DNA of 64,000 bases, from the NCBI RefSeq assembly GCF_022836875.1, contig NZ_CP090376.1, positions 1,426,001 to 1,490,000 on the forward strand. Reading direction: 5' to 3'. Shown here in pieces: positions 35,736 to 43,008 of this stretch. The notes beneath the pieces were generated by a model that was not told the origin of the DNA, made no database searches, and worked only from the letters and a program-made list of their open reading frames with translations. The stretch's first letter is position 1; every line of letters begins with the position of its first letter. The position numbers and the translations under genes were made by a program. This stretch comes from Flavobacterium enshiense (lineage in GTDB: Bacteria > Bacteroidota > Bacteroidia > Flavobacteriales > Flavobacteriaceae).

Positions 35736-36470
35736 TTATCTGAAAAAACTATTGTTTTTCATGGCTTCAATCAGCGGAGCCGTATCTTTTATTTTTACTT
35801 TTTTTGAAAAGAAGTCGATGTGGTTTTTATGGTGGACGTCCGATCCCGTAAAGTCTATCATGCCTTTTTTAAGGAGTTTTTTGGCAACGTCTGCCACTTC
35901 AGGTCCGTAATATCCAACGGTAGACAGTAAATTCAACTGAAAATAACAACCTGCTTTTTTCAGTTTTTCGTATTCCGAGAAGTTGGAATGGTAGTAACTG
36001 TATCTTTCCGGATGTGCCAAGACAGGAGTGTATCCGGCCAGCTGTAACTGAAATAGTGTATTGTACAGCTGAAATGGAGGGGCCATATAGGACAGTTCTA
36101 CTAGCACGTAATTGTCTTTTAGGGTGAGCAGTTCTTTCGCTTCAAATAGTTTGGTGAAATTCTCGTTTATCATGTATTCCGAAGCCGCGCTCAGCGATAA
36201 TTTCTCCGTTAACGATGGAGAAAGTGACTTTACTTCAAGAAGTTTTTTCTGGATACTATTCCTGGTATTGTCCCAAATGTGCTCATTGATGTGAGGAGTG
36301 GTAATGCACTTTTCGAAACCCATATCCAAAAGCGACTGCATTAAGAAATTAGAGTCTTCTATCGTTTTGGCGCCGTCGTCTATTCCGAATAAGATATGCG
36401 AATGAATGTCCACATAACCGTCGGGGATGAGGTCTTTTAAAACAGGTTTTGACTTTAACAATGATAACAT
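35736..36470 (-). CDS. cpsB: CpsB/CapC-type tyrosine-protein phosphatase (PHP family)
   Basis: The 244-residue protein of the polymerase-and-histidinol-phosphatase fold has metal-binding motifs DIHSHILFGIDDGAK (about residues 21-35), CITTPHIN (about 56), VLAHPERYSYY (about 155) and FTGSDVHHK near the end. CpsB/YwqE enzymes dephosphorylate the Tyr cluster of Wzc/CpsD kinases and so control capsule export. It is on the opposite strand to the second wzc gene and converges with it. A TAnnTTTG element sits immediately upstream. Of the known phosphatase types it is the Mn-dependent CpsB kind, not the low-molecular-weight Wzb kind. Confidence 0.9.
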   Translation of the reverse strand: MLSLLKSKPVLKDLIPDGYVDIHSHILFGIDDGAKTIEDSNFLMQSLLDMGFEKCITTPHINEHIWDNTRNSIQKKLLEVKSLSPSLTEKLSLSAASEYMINENFTKLFEAKELLTLKDNYVLVELSYMAPPFQLYNTLFQLQLAGYTPVLAHPERYSYYHSNFSEYEKLKKAGCYFQLNLLSTVGYYGPEVADVAKKLLKKGMIDFTGSDVHHKNHIDFFSKKVKIKDTAPLIEAMKNNSFFR

Positions 36471-36474
36471 GCCG

Positions 36475-36482
36475 CAAAGGTA
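36475..36482 (-). promoter_or_regulatory. -7 promoter element of cpsB, nearly leaderless
   Basis: On the - strand this reads TACCTTTG (exact TAnnTTTG) and ends four bases before the ATG at 36470, the same spacing as at recR. Confidence 0.45.
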
Positions 36483-36590
36483 GGGATTTTTGGGTTTTGA
36501 TTGCTTTTTGTGGTATGGTTTGAGGCAGAAATTATTGGGAAAAGAGGGAAGGGAAAAGGGAAAGGGGAAAAGATGAGGGGGTTCGTGTAA

Positions 36591-36739
36591 ATCCCTCCTT
36601 CGTCGGGATGATAAGGGGGGCGATGGTAGTGTTGTCGTATTTTTTTGAGATCTCTCCTGCGGTCAGGATGACAGAGGTGGACGACAGAGGGGGAGTGGCT
36701 GTACACTGTTGATTGTCATCCCGACGAAGGAAGGATCTC
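36591..36739. repeat. Composite palindromic repeat, copy A (three units)
   Basis: It contains three copies of a roughly 25-base unit of the type GATCCCTCCTTCGTCGGGAT: two in one orientation (36591-36612 and 36647-36673) and one inverted (36714-36739). The centre between the second and third units includes AGTGGCTGT-A-CACTGTTGAT, which recurs in copy B. The spacer between the first two recurs in copy C with few changes. Confidence 0.8.
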
Positions 36740-36801
36740 CTGCGTTGTTTCTTTTATGAGGATTGATTTTTATTAAGTAAGTTGATGTTTTGAGATGGTC
36801 G

Positions 36802-36817
36802 TTTTTTTTTTTTTTTT
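36802..36817 (+). repeat. 16-base poly-T tract
   Basis: An uninterrupted run of 16 T's lies between repeat copies A and B. It is a likely site of length variation or sequencing error and is not in a gene. Confidence 0.8.
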
Positions 36818-36825
36818 GAATGAAA

Positions 36826-36907
36826 TGGGATCCCTCCTTTAGTCGGGATGACAGCGGGGGAAGTGGCTGTGCACTGTTGATTGTCATCCTGACGTCAGGA
36901 AGGATCT
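36826..36907. repeat. Composite palindromic repeat, copy B
   Basis: One unit in reverse orientation (36828-36853) and one forward (36882-36907) flank a centre that shares AGTGGCTGT-G-CACTGTTGAT with copy A. The whole element can fold into a long imperfect hairpin. Confidence 0.8.
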
Positions 36908-36940
36908 TTTATGTTACTCGATTTCATGATTGCTGTTTTT

Positions 36941-36967
36941 TGTCATCCTGACGTAAGGAAGGATCTC
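36941..36967 (+). repeat. Single repeat unit of the palindromic family
   Basis: One forward-oriented unit (TGTCATCCTGACGTAAGGAA core) ends six bases before the 3' end of the GIY-YIG gene. Confidence 0.75.
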
Positions 36968-36972
36968 ATTAT

Positions 36973-37281
36973 TTATTCGATTTCATCGTTTAGGAATTTC
37001 CAGATAGGGTTTAGTTTATTTATTAAAGATTCTTTTTTCGCTCTGTTCCATGACTTTAGTTCTTTTTCTCTTGCAATTGCTGTTTCTGCATCCTGATAGT
37101 GTTCCCAATATATAAGGTGGAAGCAGTTATATTTTGCGGTGAACGCTTTGCTGCTCGTGTCTGGGTTTTTATGATAATATAAGCGTTCTTTTAAATTATT
37201 GGTAAAACCAATGTATAAAACGGTTTTGGTTTTGTTTGTAAGGATGTAGATATAGTAATTGTGGGTGCCCGGTGTTTTCAT
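36973..37281 (-). CDS. GIY-YIG nuclease domain protein
   Basis: The 102-residue, single-domain protein has the core motif YYIYILTNKTKTVLYIGFT (the two GIY/YIG strands) near residue 9. An Arg/Tyr/His stretch follows (LKERLYYHK), and then the conserved Glu region (TAIAREKELKSWNRAKKESL). It belongs to the short UvrC-like GIY-YIG group (DUF-type endonucleases) that cleave DNA by one-metal chemistry; the biological target is unknown. The ATG at 37281 is chosen because the in-frame extension to 37479 translates repeat sequence. The gene is tightly enclosed by the palindromic repeats on both sides, which suggests a link between nuclease and repeats. Expression signals are not clear. Confidence 0.85.
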   Translation of the reverse strand: MKTPGTHNYYIYILTNKTKTVLYIGFTNNLKERLYYHKNPDTSSKAFTAKYNCFHLIYWEHYQDAETAIAREKELKSWNRAKKESLINKLNPIWKFLNDEIE

Positions 37282-37303
37282 GTTTATTGTTTTTCGATTT
37301 TGA

Positions 37304-37392
37304 GAGATCCCTCCTGCCGTCGGGATGACAGTGGGGGGATGATGATAGTGTTGTCCTCTTTTTTTGAGATCCCTCCGAAGCCGGTACTGACA
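37304..37392. repeat. Composite palindromic repeat, copy C
   Basis: Two same-orientation units (37304-37330 and 37366-37392) are separated by a spacer with GATGATAGTGTTGTC, matching the GATGGTAGTGTTGTC spacer of copy A. It lies 22 bases upstream of the GIY-YIG start, so copies A and C flank the gene in the same orientation. Degenerate unit pieces continue to about 37430. Confidence 0.8.
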
Positions 37393-37485
37393 AGGGAAGT
37401 ATCGGGATGACAATAGGGGTATGACAAGATGGGGAGACAGCAGGGATGGGTAGCAATGCAGCGAAGTCACGATGAACATTCAGGG

Positions 37486-37923
37486 TTATATTTCTTTACT
37501 ACTTTCTGCGAACTGTTTCTTGAGTAGTTTTTTGCGTGCCTCAATGCCTTCTTGGAATGTATTGAGTTCAAGTATTTCTTTGGTCAGGTGTTGGATCTGG
37601 AAATCAAGGACTGTTTTTTTATGTGCTGCTTTACTTTCTCTTATGGAGACCATACAAAAACTATTTTGCATCTTTTTAATTTGGGATTTGAATTTTTCTT
37701 TTTGTAAATCCTCGGATAGATTTTCTATCAATTGTTCCAGAATTTTTATTCTTTCTATCAGGTGGTTCAGTTCTTCTGCAACGACATTTTCAGTAGCAAT
37801 AACTTTGTCAATTTTCTCTTGAAAAGACTTTTTTTGCAGGATTAGCGAGCGGGATTTGGTGTGTGCCCAGGTTAATAGTTTAATGCACTGTTCTGGACTG
37901 GTAAGATTTTCAAATGGATACAT
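37486..37923 (-). CDS. Coiled-coil hypothetical protein
   Basis: The 145-residue protein is almost wholly helical, with heptad-like Leu/Ile spacing from about residue 35 to 140 (VVAEELNHLIERIKILEQLI, KKTVLDFQIQHLTKEILEL). I recognise no family. It is on the - strand, 91 bases downstream of the HTH gene in the same orientation, and both proteins share a Lys/Glu-rich helical style, so they may act together. There is no signal peptide or membrane helix. It has no evident role in glycan synthesis. Confidence 0.55.
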   Translation of the reverse strand: MYPFENLTSPEQCIKLLTWAHTKSRSLILQKKSFQEKIDKVIATENVVAEELNHLIERIKILEQLIENLSEDLQKEKFKSQIKKMQNSFCMVSIRESKAAHKKTVLDFQIQHLTKEILELNTFQEGIEARKKLLKKQFAESSKEI

Positions 37924-38014
37924 AGGAATGAATTTTTGAGTAAAAATAATCTTACTTTTACAAATTTTATGCCAATTACTTATCAGGTTTTTTCTGCTTA
38001 TTTTTGGTTTGCGT

Positions 38015-38551
38015 TTACTTTGGTTCCTCGGTATGTTCCAATGTGAGTATGTTCATTAATTTATTTTTACTGTCGATTAGGGTGTCTGCTTTATGTTTCA
38101 TCACTACCAATTGGTGTAGAGGATAGCGCTTTAAGGTTTGCAGACAACGGTTTCGGATGACCTTATGCAGATCTTTTGGGGTTTTGGCATGGACGTTTTT
38201 TTCTATAAAGGAAGCGGCATTAAGCGCAGTAAGACATTTGTCGCGCTTCTCTTCGAATTTCATAATTTTTTTCTGGAGTAAAATAATTTCTATGGTTACC
38301 TGTTGTAATTGTTTATGTAGTTTCGAATGGGCTGCTTTTAATTCTTCAGACATAAATTCCTGAATTGCTTTTTCGGGTTTACTATTGGTTTTCATATGAT
38401 GCATCATGTCGGAAATCCGAAGATAGCTATTGGCAGACAAACTTCGTTTACCCGATTCAAACATAGACCATTGACTTTGGCCCACGCACAGCCACATCGC
38501 GGCTTCTTCCTGTGTTAGCCCTGTTAGTTTGCAAATAGTATTCTTTTTCAT
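38015..38551 (-). CDS. HTH (XRE-like) DNA-binding protein
   Basis: The 178-residue protein has an N-terminal helix-turn-helix of the Cro/CI type (LTGLTQEEAAMWLCVGQSQW, followed by MFESGKRSLSANSYLRI), about residues 8-45. A long helical part follows (HKQLQQVTIEIILLQKKIMK), then a basic C-terminal region. The pattern Q-E-E-A-A, Q-S-Q-W-S-x-x-E-S-G-K-R is a good match for XRE family repressors. Its upstream DNA carries an array of TTTTCACACA palindromes, the obvious operator candidate. It is probably autoregulated and may control the divergent wzm operon. The C-terminal domain is not a known ligand domain. Confidence 0.75.
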   Translation of the reverse strand: MKKNTICKLTGLTQEEAAMWLCVGQSQWSMFESGKRSLSANSYLRISDMMHHMKTNSKPEKAIQEFMSEELKAAHSKLHKQLQQVTIEIILLQKKIMKFEEKRDKCLTALNAASFIEKNVHAKTPKDLHKVIRNRCLQTLKRYPLHQLVVMKHKADTLIDSKNKLMNILTLEHTEEPK

Positions 38552-38587
38552 AATTGTTGTTTGTGATAATTTAAAATTAGAGGCTAA

Positions 38588-38680
38588 TTTTCACACAAAA
38601 AATGTGTGAAAACGCGATTCAGTTTTAATTTTCACACACTTTTTGTGTGAAAACGTAATTCAGTTTTTATTTTCACACAA
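38588..38680. promoter_or_regulatory. Array of TTTTCACACA palindromes with 41-bp period (operator candidate)
   Basis: Two perfect 25-base palindromes (TTTTCACACA-N5-TGTGTGAAAA) lie at 38588-38612 and 38629-38653, and a third left half-site at 38670-38679. All start points are 41 bp apart, close to four helical turns. The spacers share an ATTCAGTTTT element. A further right half-site TGTGTGAAA is at 38752-38760. The array lies between the HTH gene (start 38551, -) and the wzm promoter (+). Confidence 0.75.
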
Positions 38681-38685
38681 AAACC

Positions 38686-38787
38686 ATGACAAAATTCAGC
38701 AAGGCCGGAAACTTTTTTCGAAAGCTCAGAAATACCGCCTGTGTAAACGGTTGTGTGAAATCTGAAATTTTCAAAAGAAAGGAATAG
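38686..38787 (+). CDS. Possible 33-residue basic small protein
   Basis: ATG at 38686 opens a 33-codon frame that starts six bases after the last palindrome half-site. The product is rich in Lys/Arg with two cysteines (MTKFSKAGNFFRKLRN, then CVNGCVKSEIFK). It is divergent from the HTH gene. I see no -7 element directly before it, and such short frames arise by chance, so it is only a candidate. Confidence 0.25.
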   Translation: MTKFSKAGNFFRKLRNTACVNGCVKSEIFKRKE

Positions 38788-38880
38788 TTTTTTATTTAAA
38801 ATTTAACAGTAAAAGTAGTAGGTAATATAACACTGTTTGCTGTTTGAGTGAAAATTTGTTTTTTATTTTAACAACTGTGG

Positions 38881-38911
38881 TTTGGCCAATGTTTAAAATA
38901 GTTTAATTTTG
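38881..38911 (+). promoter_or_regulatory. Promoter of the wzm/wzt operon
   Basis: TTTG at 38881-38884 and TAATTTTG at 38904-38911 are 19 bases apart, an exact Bacteroidota TTTG-N19-TAnnTTTG promoter. It ends 30 bases before the ATG of wzm at 38942 and lies downstream of the palindrome array, which could regulate it. Confidence 0.65.
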
Positions 38912-38941
38912 GGAGCTTATAAAAATACCGTTTTGATAAAC

Positions 38942-39799
38942 ATGGAGAAGAGGAGTTTGGCTGAAAGTGAATGGGATTATGTGATTCAATCGCGCAGTTC
39001 ACTGTTTGATTTACGGCTGAAAGAGGTATGGCATTACCGCGATTTACTGGTGTTGTTTGTGCGCCGTGATTTTGTAACGGTTTACAAGCAAACCATTTTG
39101 GGGCCTCTTTGGTTTTTTATTCAGCCTATTTTAACGACAATTACGTTTACCATTATTTTTGGAAATGTGGCCCAGTTATCTACCGATGGGGCTCCGAAGG
39201 TAGTTTTTTATATGGCAGGGATCACGCTTTGGAATTATTTTTCGACCTGTCTAACCAGCGTATCCAGTGTATTTAATGCCAATGCAGGTATCTTTGGGAA
39301 GGTCTATTTTCCGAGACTCATTATGCCCTTAACGATTGTGATTTCCAATCTTATGAAGTTTGGGGTACAGTTTGCCATGTTTCTCCTGTTTGTTTTCTAT
39401 TTTTATTTTCAGGGGCAAATTCAGCCTAATTTATGGGTACTGCTGACACCGGTTGTAATTGTCTTAATGGCGGTTATCTCTATGGGAATCGGATTGATAT
39501 TGTCTTCGATGACGACCAAGTATAAGGACTTAAACCAGTTAATTTCATTTGGGATACAGTTGTTCATGTACGCCACCCCTGTGATTTATCCAAGTTCTTC
39601 AATTCCTTCGGGGTACGAATGGGTAGTTAACCTGAACCCTTTGGTGGGGCTGTTTGAATATATTCGATATGCTTATTTGGGAGTAGGTGAATTTTCTATT
39701 TTTTCATTGGTTTATCCGAGTGTTTTTGCACTTATGATTTTAGGAATTGGTGTGGTTGTCTTTAATAAGACGCAACGTACTTTTATGGATACTGTGTAG
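38942..39799 (+). CDS. wzm: ABC-2 type polysaccharide export permease (Wzm)
   Basis: The 285-residue integral membrane protein has six helices and the family N-terminal amphipathic pattern: WHYRDLLVLFVRRDFVTVYK, then QTILGPLWFFIQPILTT. YKDLNQLISFGIQLFMYATP and a C-terminal FNKTQRTFMDTV are also typical of Wzm/TagG/KpsM-like permeases. Together with the ATPase encoded 72 bases downstream it exports completed polysaccharide on a lipid carrier across the inner membrane. ATG at 38942 is preferred over a TTG at 38909, which lies inside the promoter. It is the first gene of a long + strand operon. Confidence 0.88.
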   Translation: MEKRSLAESEWDYVIQSRSSLFDLRLKEVWHYRDLLVLFVRRDFVTVYKQTILGPLWFFIQPILTTITFTIIFGNVAQLSTDGAPKVVFYMAGITLWNYFSTCLTSVSSVFNANAGIFGKVYFPRLIMPLTIVISNLMKFGVQFAMFLLFVFYFYFQGQIQPNLWVLLTPVVIVLMAVISMGIGLILSSMTTKYKDLNQLISFGIQLFMYATPVIYPSSSIPSGYEWVVNLNPLVGLFEYIRYAYLGVGEFSIFSLVYPSVFALMILGIGVVVFNKTQRTFMDTV

Positions 39800-39871
39800 A
39801 AATAAGAAGCAAGAGATAAGGGATAAGGGAGTAGGTGATAAGATAAGCGGAAAGCGAAATGATTAAAAGGA

Positions 39872-41131
39872 ATGAGTAAAGTAGTAATAAAAGCTGAGGA
39901 TATCTCTAAACAATATCGTCTGGGACTGGTTGGAACAGGTACCGTAAAAGACGATATGAAGCGCTGGTGGTATAACCTACGCGGTAAGGAAGATCCATTT
40001 TTGAAGATTGGGGAGGCTAATAATCGTGCCGTGAAAGGCGTAAGCGATTATGTGTGGTCGTTGCGTGATATCAATTTTGAGATTAACAAGGGAGATTCTG
40101 TTGGGATTATAGGTCGTAATGGAGCCGGAAAGAGTACGCTTTTAAAAATTTTGAGTCAGGTAACACAGCCTACAACCGGAAAAATTTATACTAAAGGAAG
40201 AATTGCCTCTTTGTTAGAAGTAGGAACTGGTTTTCATCCTGAAATGACAGGCCGTGAAAATATTTTTCTTAATGGCGCCATTTTGGGCATGCGCAAGCAT
40301 GAGATTCAGCGCAAACTTGATGAAATCATAGCCTTTTCGGGGGTGGAACGTTATATTGATACGCCGGTAAAGCGATATTCTTCGGGGATGTATGTGCGTT
40401 TGGCGTTTGCGGTGGCAGCACATCTGGAATCGGAAATATTGATTGTGGATGAAGTTTTGGCGGTGGGTGATGCGGAGTTCCAGAAGAAGTGTTTGGGGAA
40501 AATGAACGATGTGAGTAAGGGAGAAGGAAGGACTGTTCTTTTTGTGAGTCATAATATGGCGGCTGTGAAGAGTTTGTGCCGGAAAGGGATAGTTCTGAAA
40601 AATGGAGGGATGTTTTATGAGGGATTATCCGACAATGCTGTTTCAAAATATTTAGCGGGTGAGTCTGAGAATTTGAATCATAAAAATTTCGGAGATGATT
40701 TCAATTGTGAGCAGTTTTATATTAAGGAAATCAGTATTAATCCCAAAGGATTGACTTCTGAAGAGAATTTAGACGAGTACCACGAAATTGAGTTTCGTAC
40801 TTCAGTTGAAATAAAAGCTAATGCGGAACGATTGCATTTGACGTATGTGTTAAAAAACTGTAATGGCGAAGCATTATTTACTTTTTCAACTTCTGGTTTA
40901 GCATCCTTAAAAGAAGGGGGCAACAAATTAGTGTGCAGTTTCCCTAAGGGGTTTTTAAATATTGGAAACTATTACCTGGATTTATATATTATTGAAGATG
41001 CTAAAAGGACCGTATTTCACGAAGCTGATATAATGGCTTTTACAATTCAGGAAGGTCCTAGGCCTCTTGGCGGTTGGATGGGTAAAGAACCAGGATTTAT
41101 TAAGCCAATATTTGATTGGGTAAATATTTAA
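39872..41131 (+). CDS. wzt: Polysaccharide ABC exporter ATPase (Wzt) with C-terminal glycan-binding-type domain
   Basis: The 419-residue protein has a nucleotide-binding domain (residues about 1-250): Walker A GIIGRNGAGKSTLLK, signature YSSGMYVRLAFAVAAHL, Walker B EILIVDEVLAVGD and the H-loop FVSHN. The remaining 170 residues match the position and style of the Wzt C-terminal beta-sandwich that recognises the chain end in O-antigen exporters. A long N-terminal insertion before Walker A (KDDMKRWWYNLRGK) is common in Bacteroidota Wzt. It partners with Wzm. The C-terminal domain suggests that export depends on a modified chain terminus, for example one methylated by a downstream methyltransferase. 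Confidence 0.88.
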   Translation: MSKVVIKAEDISKQYRLGLVGTGTVKDDMKRWWYNLRGKEDPFLKIGEANNRAVKGVSDYVWSLRDINFEINKGDSVGIIGRNGAGKSTLLKILSQVTQPTTGKIYTKGRIASLLEVGTGFHPEMTGRENIFLNGAILGMRKHEIQRKLDEIIAFSGVERYIDTPVKRYSSGMYVRLAFAVAAHLESEILIVDEVLAVGDAEFQKKCLGKMNDVSKGEGRTVLFVSHNMAAVKSLCRKGIVLKNGGMFYEGLSDNAVSKYLAGESENLNHKNFGDDFNCEQFYIKEISINPKGLTSEENLDEYHEIEFRTSVEIKANAERLHLTYVLKNCNGEALFTFSTSGLASLKEGGNKLVCSFPKGFLNIGNYYLDLYIIEDAKRTVFHEADIMAFTIQEGPRPLGGWMGKEPGFIKPIFDWVNI

Positions 41132-41141
41132 TAATAAAATT

Positions 41142-41921
41142 TTGAAAAAGGTAATAAAAAAAATAGCGATTAAATTAATTAATCCGATAGCGACCCGATT
41201 AGGATATTCAAGAGGACAAAAAGTAGTGTTTACGAAAAATCTTTTTGATAAGAATTCCCTATTAGAGATTTTCTTTTCTAATATAAAAGCCATGGGTTTT
41301 GCACCAAAACACATTATTGATGTGGGAGCCAATCACGGAACATGGACAAGAGAGACTTTGAAATATTTCCCGGATTCTTATTACACGTTGGTAGAACCCC
41401 AAGAATGGTTAAAACCATCTTTACAGGATATTTTAGACACGAATTCTAAAGTGTCGTTTAATGCAGTTGGAGCCGGCGATAAATCGGGATCGTTTATGTT
41501 TACCATTGTAGACAGAGATGACAGTTGTTCGTTTCGATATACTGAGGAAGAGGCAAAAGCAGGGGGCTATCAACAAATTGAAATTCCAATAGTTACCTTG
41601 AATGAAATGGTAGCTAAAAATCATTCGCTGCCTTTTCCTGATTTAGTTAAGATTGATGCGGAAGGATTGGATATTGCTGTTTTGGAAGGTGCTTCAGATT
41701 TGTTTGGGAGAACAGAAGTATTTATGGTTGAAGCAGCTATTTTTAATAAAGAATTCGAAAATAGTTTACTTAAAATGATAGATTATATGGATAAAAAAGG
41801 ATATAATTTATTTGAAATAACCGATTTAAACCGACCGTTTCAACCTTATGTTTTGTGGCTGGTGGAATTAGCATTTGTTAAAAAGAATGGTGTTTTAGAT
41901 ACTTATAAGATTAGCTACTAA
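41142..41921 (+). CDS. FkbM family methyltransferase
   Basis: The 259-residue protein has the class I SAM motif HIIDVGANHGTWTRETLKYF (motif I), YTLVEPQEW and the FkbM-type PDLVKIDAEGLDIAVLEGA. FkbM enzymes are O-methyltransferases, often found in polysaccharide loci where they methylate a sugar hydroxyl. Translation probably starts with the TTG at 41142, ten bases after the wzt stop; the first ATG (about residue 50) would remove the N-terminal helix. The nearby Wzt with a chain-end recognition domain makes terminal methylation of the glycan a reasonable idea. Confidence 0.8.
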   Translation: MKKVIKKIAIKLINPIATRLGYSRGQKVVFTKNLFDKNSLLEIFFSNIKAMGFAPKHIIDVGANHGTWTRETLKYFPDSYYTLVEPQEWLKPSLQDILDTNSKVSFNAVGAGDKSGSFMFTIVDRDDSCSFRYTEEEAKAGGYQQIEIPIVTLNEMVAKNHSLPFPDLVKIDAEGLDIAVLEGASDLFGRTEVFMVEAAIFNKEFENSLLKMIDYMDKKGYNLFEITDLNRPFQPYVLWLVELAFVKKNGVLDTYKISY

Positions 41922-41925
41922 AAAA

Positions 41926-43008
41926 ATGATAAACGTAACTCAAACTTTTTTTCCACCAATTGAAGAATACCAAAAACAAGTACAGCGGGCCTGGGATAAT
42001 AAGTGGCTTACTAATCGCGGGGAATTGGTATTGGAACTGGAAGAAAAATTGAAACATTATTTGTCGGTTGATCATATTCTGGTTACCAATAACGGAACCA
42101 TTCCGATTCAGATAGCTTTGAAATTGTTGGGTAAAGGCGGTGAAATTATCACTACCCCTTTCAGTTATGTGGCCACATCTGCGGCTATCGTTTGGGAGAA
42201 CTGTACGCCTGTTTTTGTGGATATTCATCCAGAATATTTAACCATTGATGAAACCAAAATTGAAGAGGCAATCACTTCGAAAACTACAGCGATTTTAGCG
42301 ACTCATGTTTTTGGAAATCCCTGTAATGTTGAGGTAATTGCGGAAATTGCGGAAAAATACAATCTGAAAGTGATTTATGATGCTGCACATGCTTTCGGGG
42401 TACGTTATAAAGGTCAATCTATATTTGATTATGGCGATGTAAGCACCTGCAGTTTTCATGGGACGAAGCTGTTTCACACAGGAGAAGGAGGGGCTTTGTT
42501 TTCTAAAGATAAAGAACTACAGCATAAACTTTTTTACAGCCACAATTTTGGACATGATGGACCGTTGGCTTTTCATGGCTTAGGGATAAACGGGAAAATT
42601 TCAGAATTACAAGCTGCTATGGGGCTTTCAGTATTGCCCTATATAAATTATATTGCTCAGGAGCGTAAAAGAGTAGTTGATTTTTATAATCAGAACCTTG
42701 ATTTTTCGACACTTAAAAGTTTAAAGATAAGAGAAAATGCAGAATGGAATTATAGCTATTATCCAGTGATTTTTGAAAGTGAAACTTTACTTTTAGAAAT
42801 TCAGAAAAGACTTAATGAAAATGGAATTTTTCCAAGAAGGTATTTTTATCCATCGTTGAATACAATTGATTACTTGAAAGAACAACATATGACTGTATCG
42901 GAGAGTATTTCTTCTAGAATCATGTGCTTGCCTTTATTTGTTGGGTTAAAGGAAAATGAATTGAACAGAATAATTTCTATAACAAACGAAACAGTTTCAT
43001 GCATCTAG
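41926..43008 (+). CDS. Sugar aminotransferase (DegT/DnrJ/EryC1 family)
   Basis: The 360-residue PLP enzyme has substrate motif DHILVTNNGTIPIQIALKLL, PVFVDIHPEYLTIDE, VIYDAAHAFGVRYKG (cofactor aspartate) and the lysine in CSFHGTKLFHTGEGGALF. It aminates a keto-sugar nucleotide at C3 or C4. It is not the PglE copy and may serve a second amino sugar, for example a 3- or 4-amino-6-deoxyhexose, together with the WbqC and acetyltransferase-fusion genes that follow. It starts four bases after the FkbM gene and overlaps the WbqC gene by ten bases. Confidence 0.85.
   Translation: MINVTQTFFPPIEEYQKQVQRAWDNKWLTNRGELVLELEEKLKHYLSVDHILVTNNGTIPIQIALKLLGKGGEIITTPFSYVATSAAIVWENCTPVFVDIHPEYLTIDETKIEEAITSKTTAILATHVFGNPCNVEVIAEIAEKYNLKVIYDAAHAFGVRYKGQSIFDYGDVSTCSFHGTKLFHTGEGGALFSKDKELQHKLFYSHNFGHDGPLAFHGLGINGKISELQAAMGLSVLPYINYIAQERKRVVDFYNQNLDFSTLKSLKIRENAEWNYSYYPVIFESETLLLEIQKRLNENGIFPRRYFYPSLNTIDYLKEQHMTVSESISSRIMCLPLFVGLKENELNRIISITNETVSCI

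Noticed and set aside
36591..37392. CRISPR array
   Set aside because: Units occur in both orientations with unequal spacing and imperfect identity, and no cas genes are present; this is a palindromic repeat family.
37282..37479. N-terminal extension of the GIY-YIG frame
   Set aside because: It translates the palindromic repeats and has no GIY-YIG similarity; the ATG at 37281 gives the normal short protein.
38588..38680. Replication iterons
   Set aside because: No replication initiator gene or plasmid functions nearby; the palindromic, divergent-promoter setting fits an operator better.
38909..38941. TTG start for wzm at 38909
   Set aside because: The codon lies inside the -7 promoter element; ATG at 38942 fits the family.
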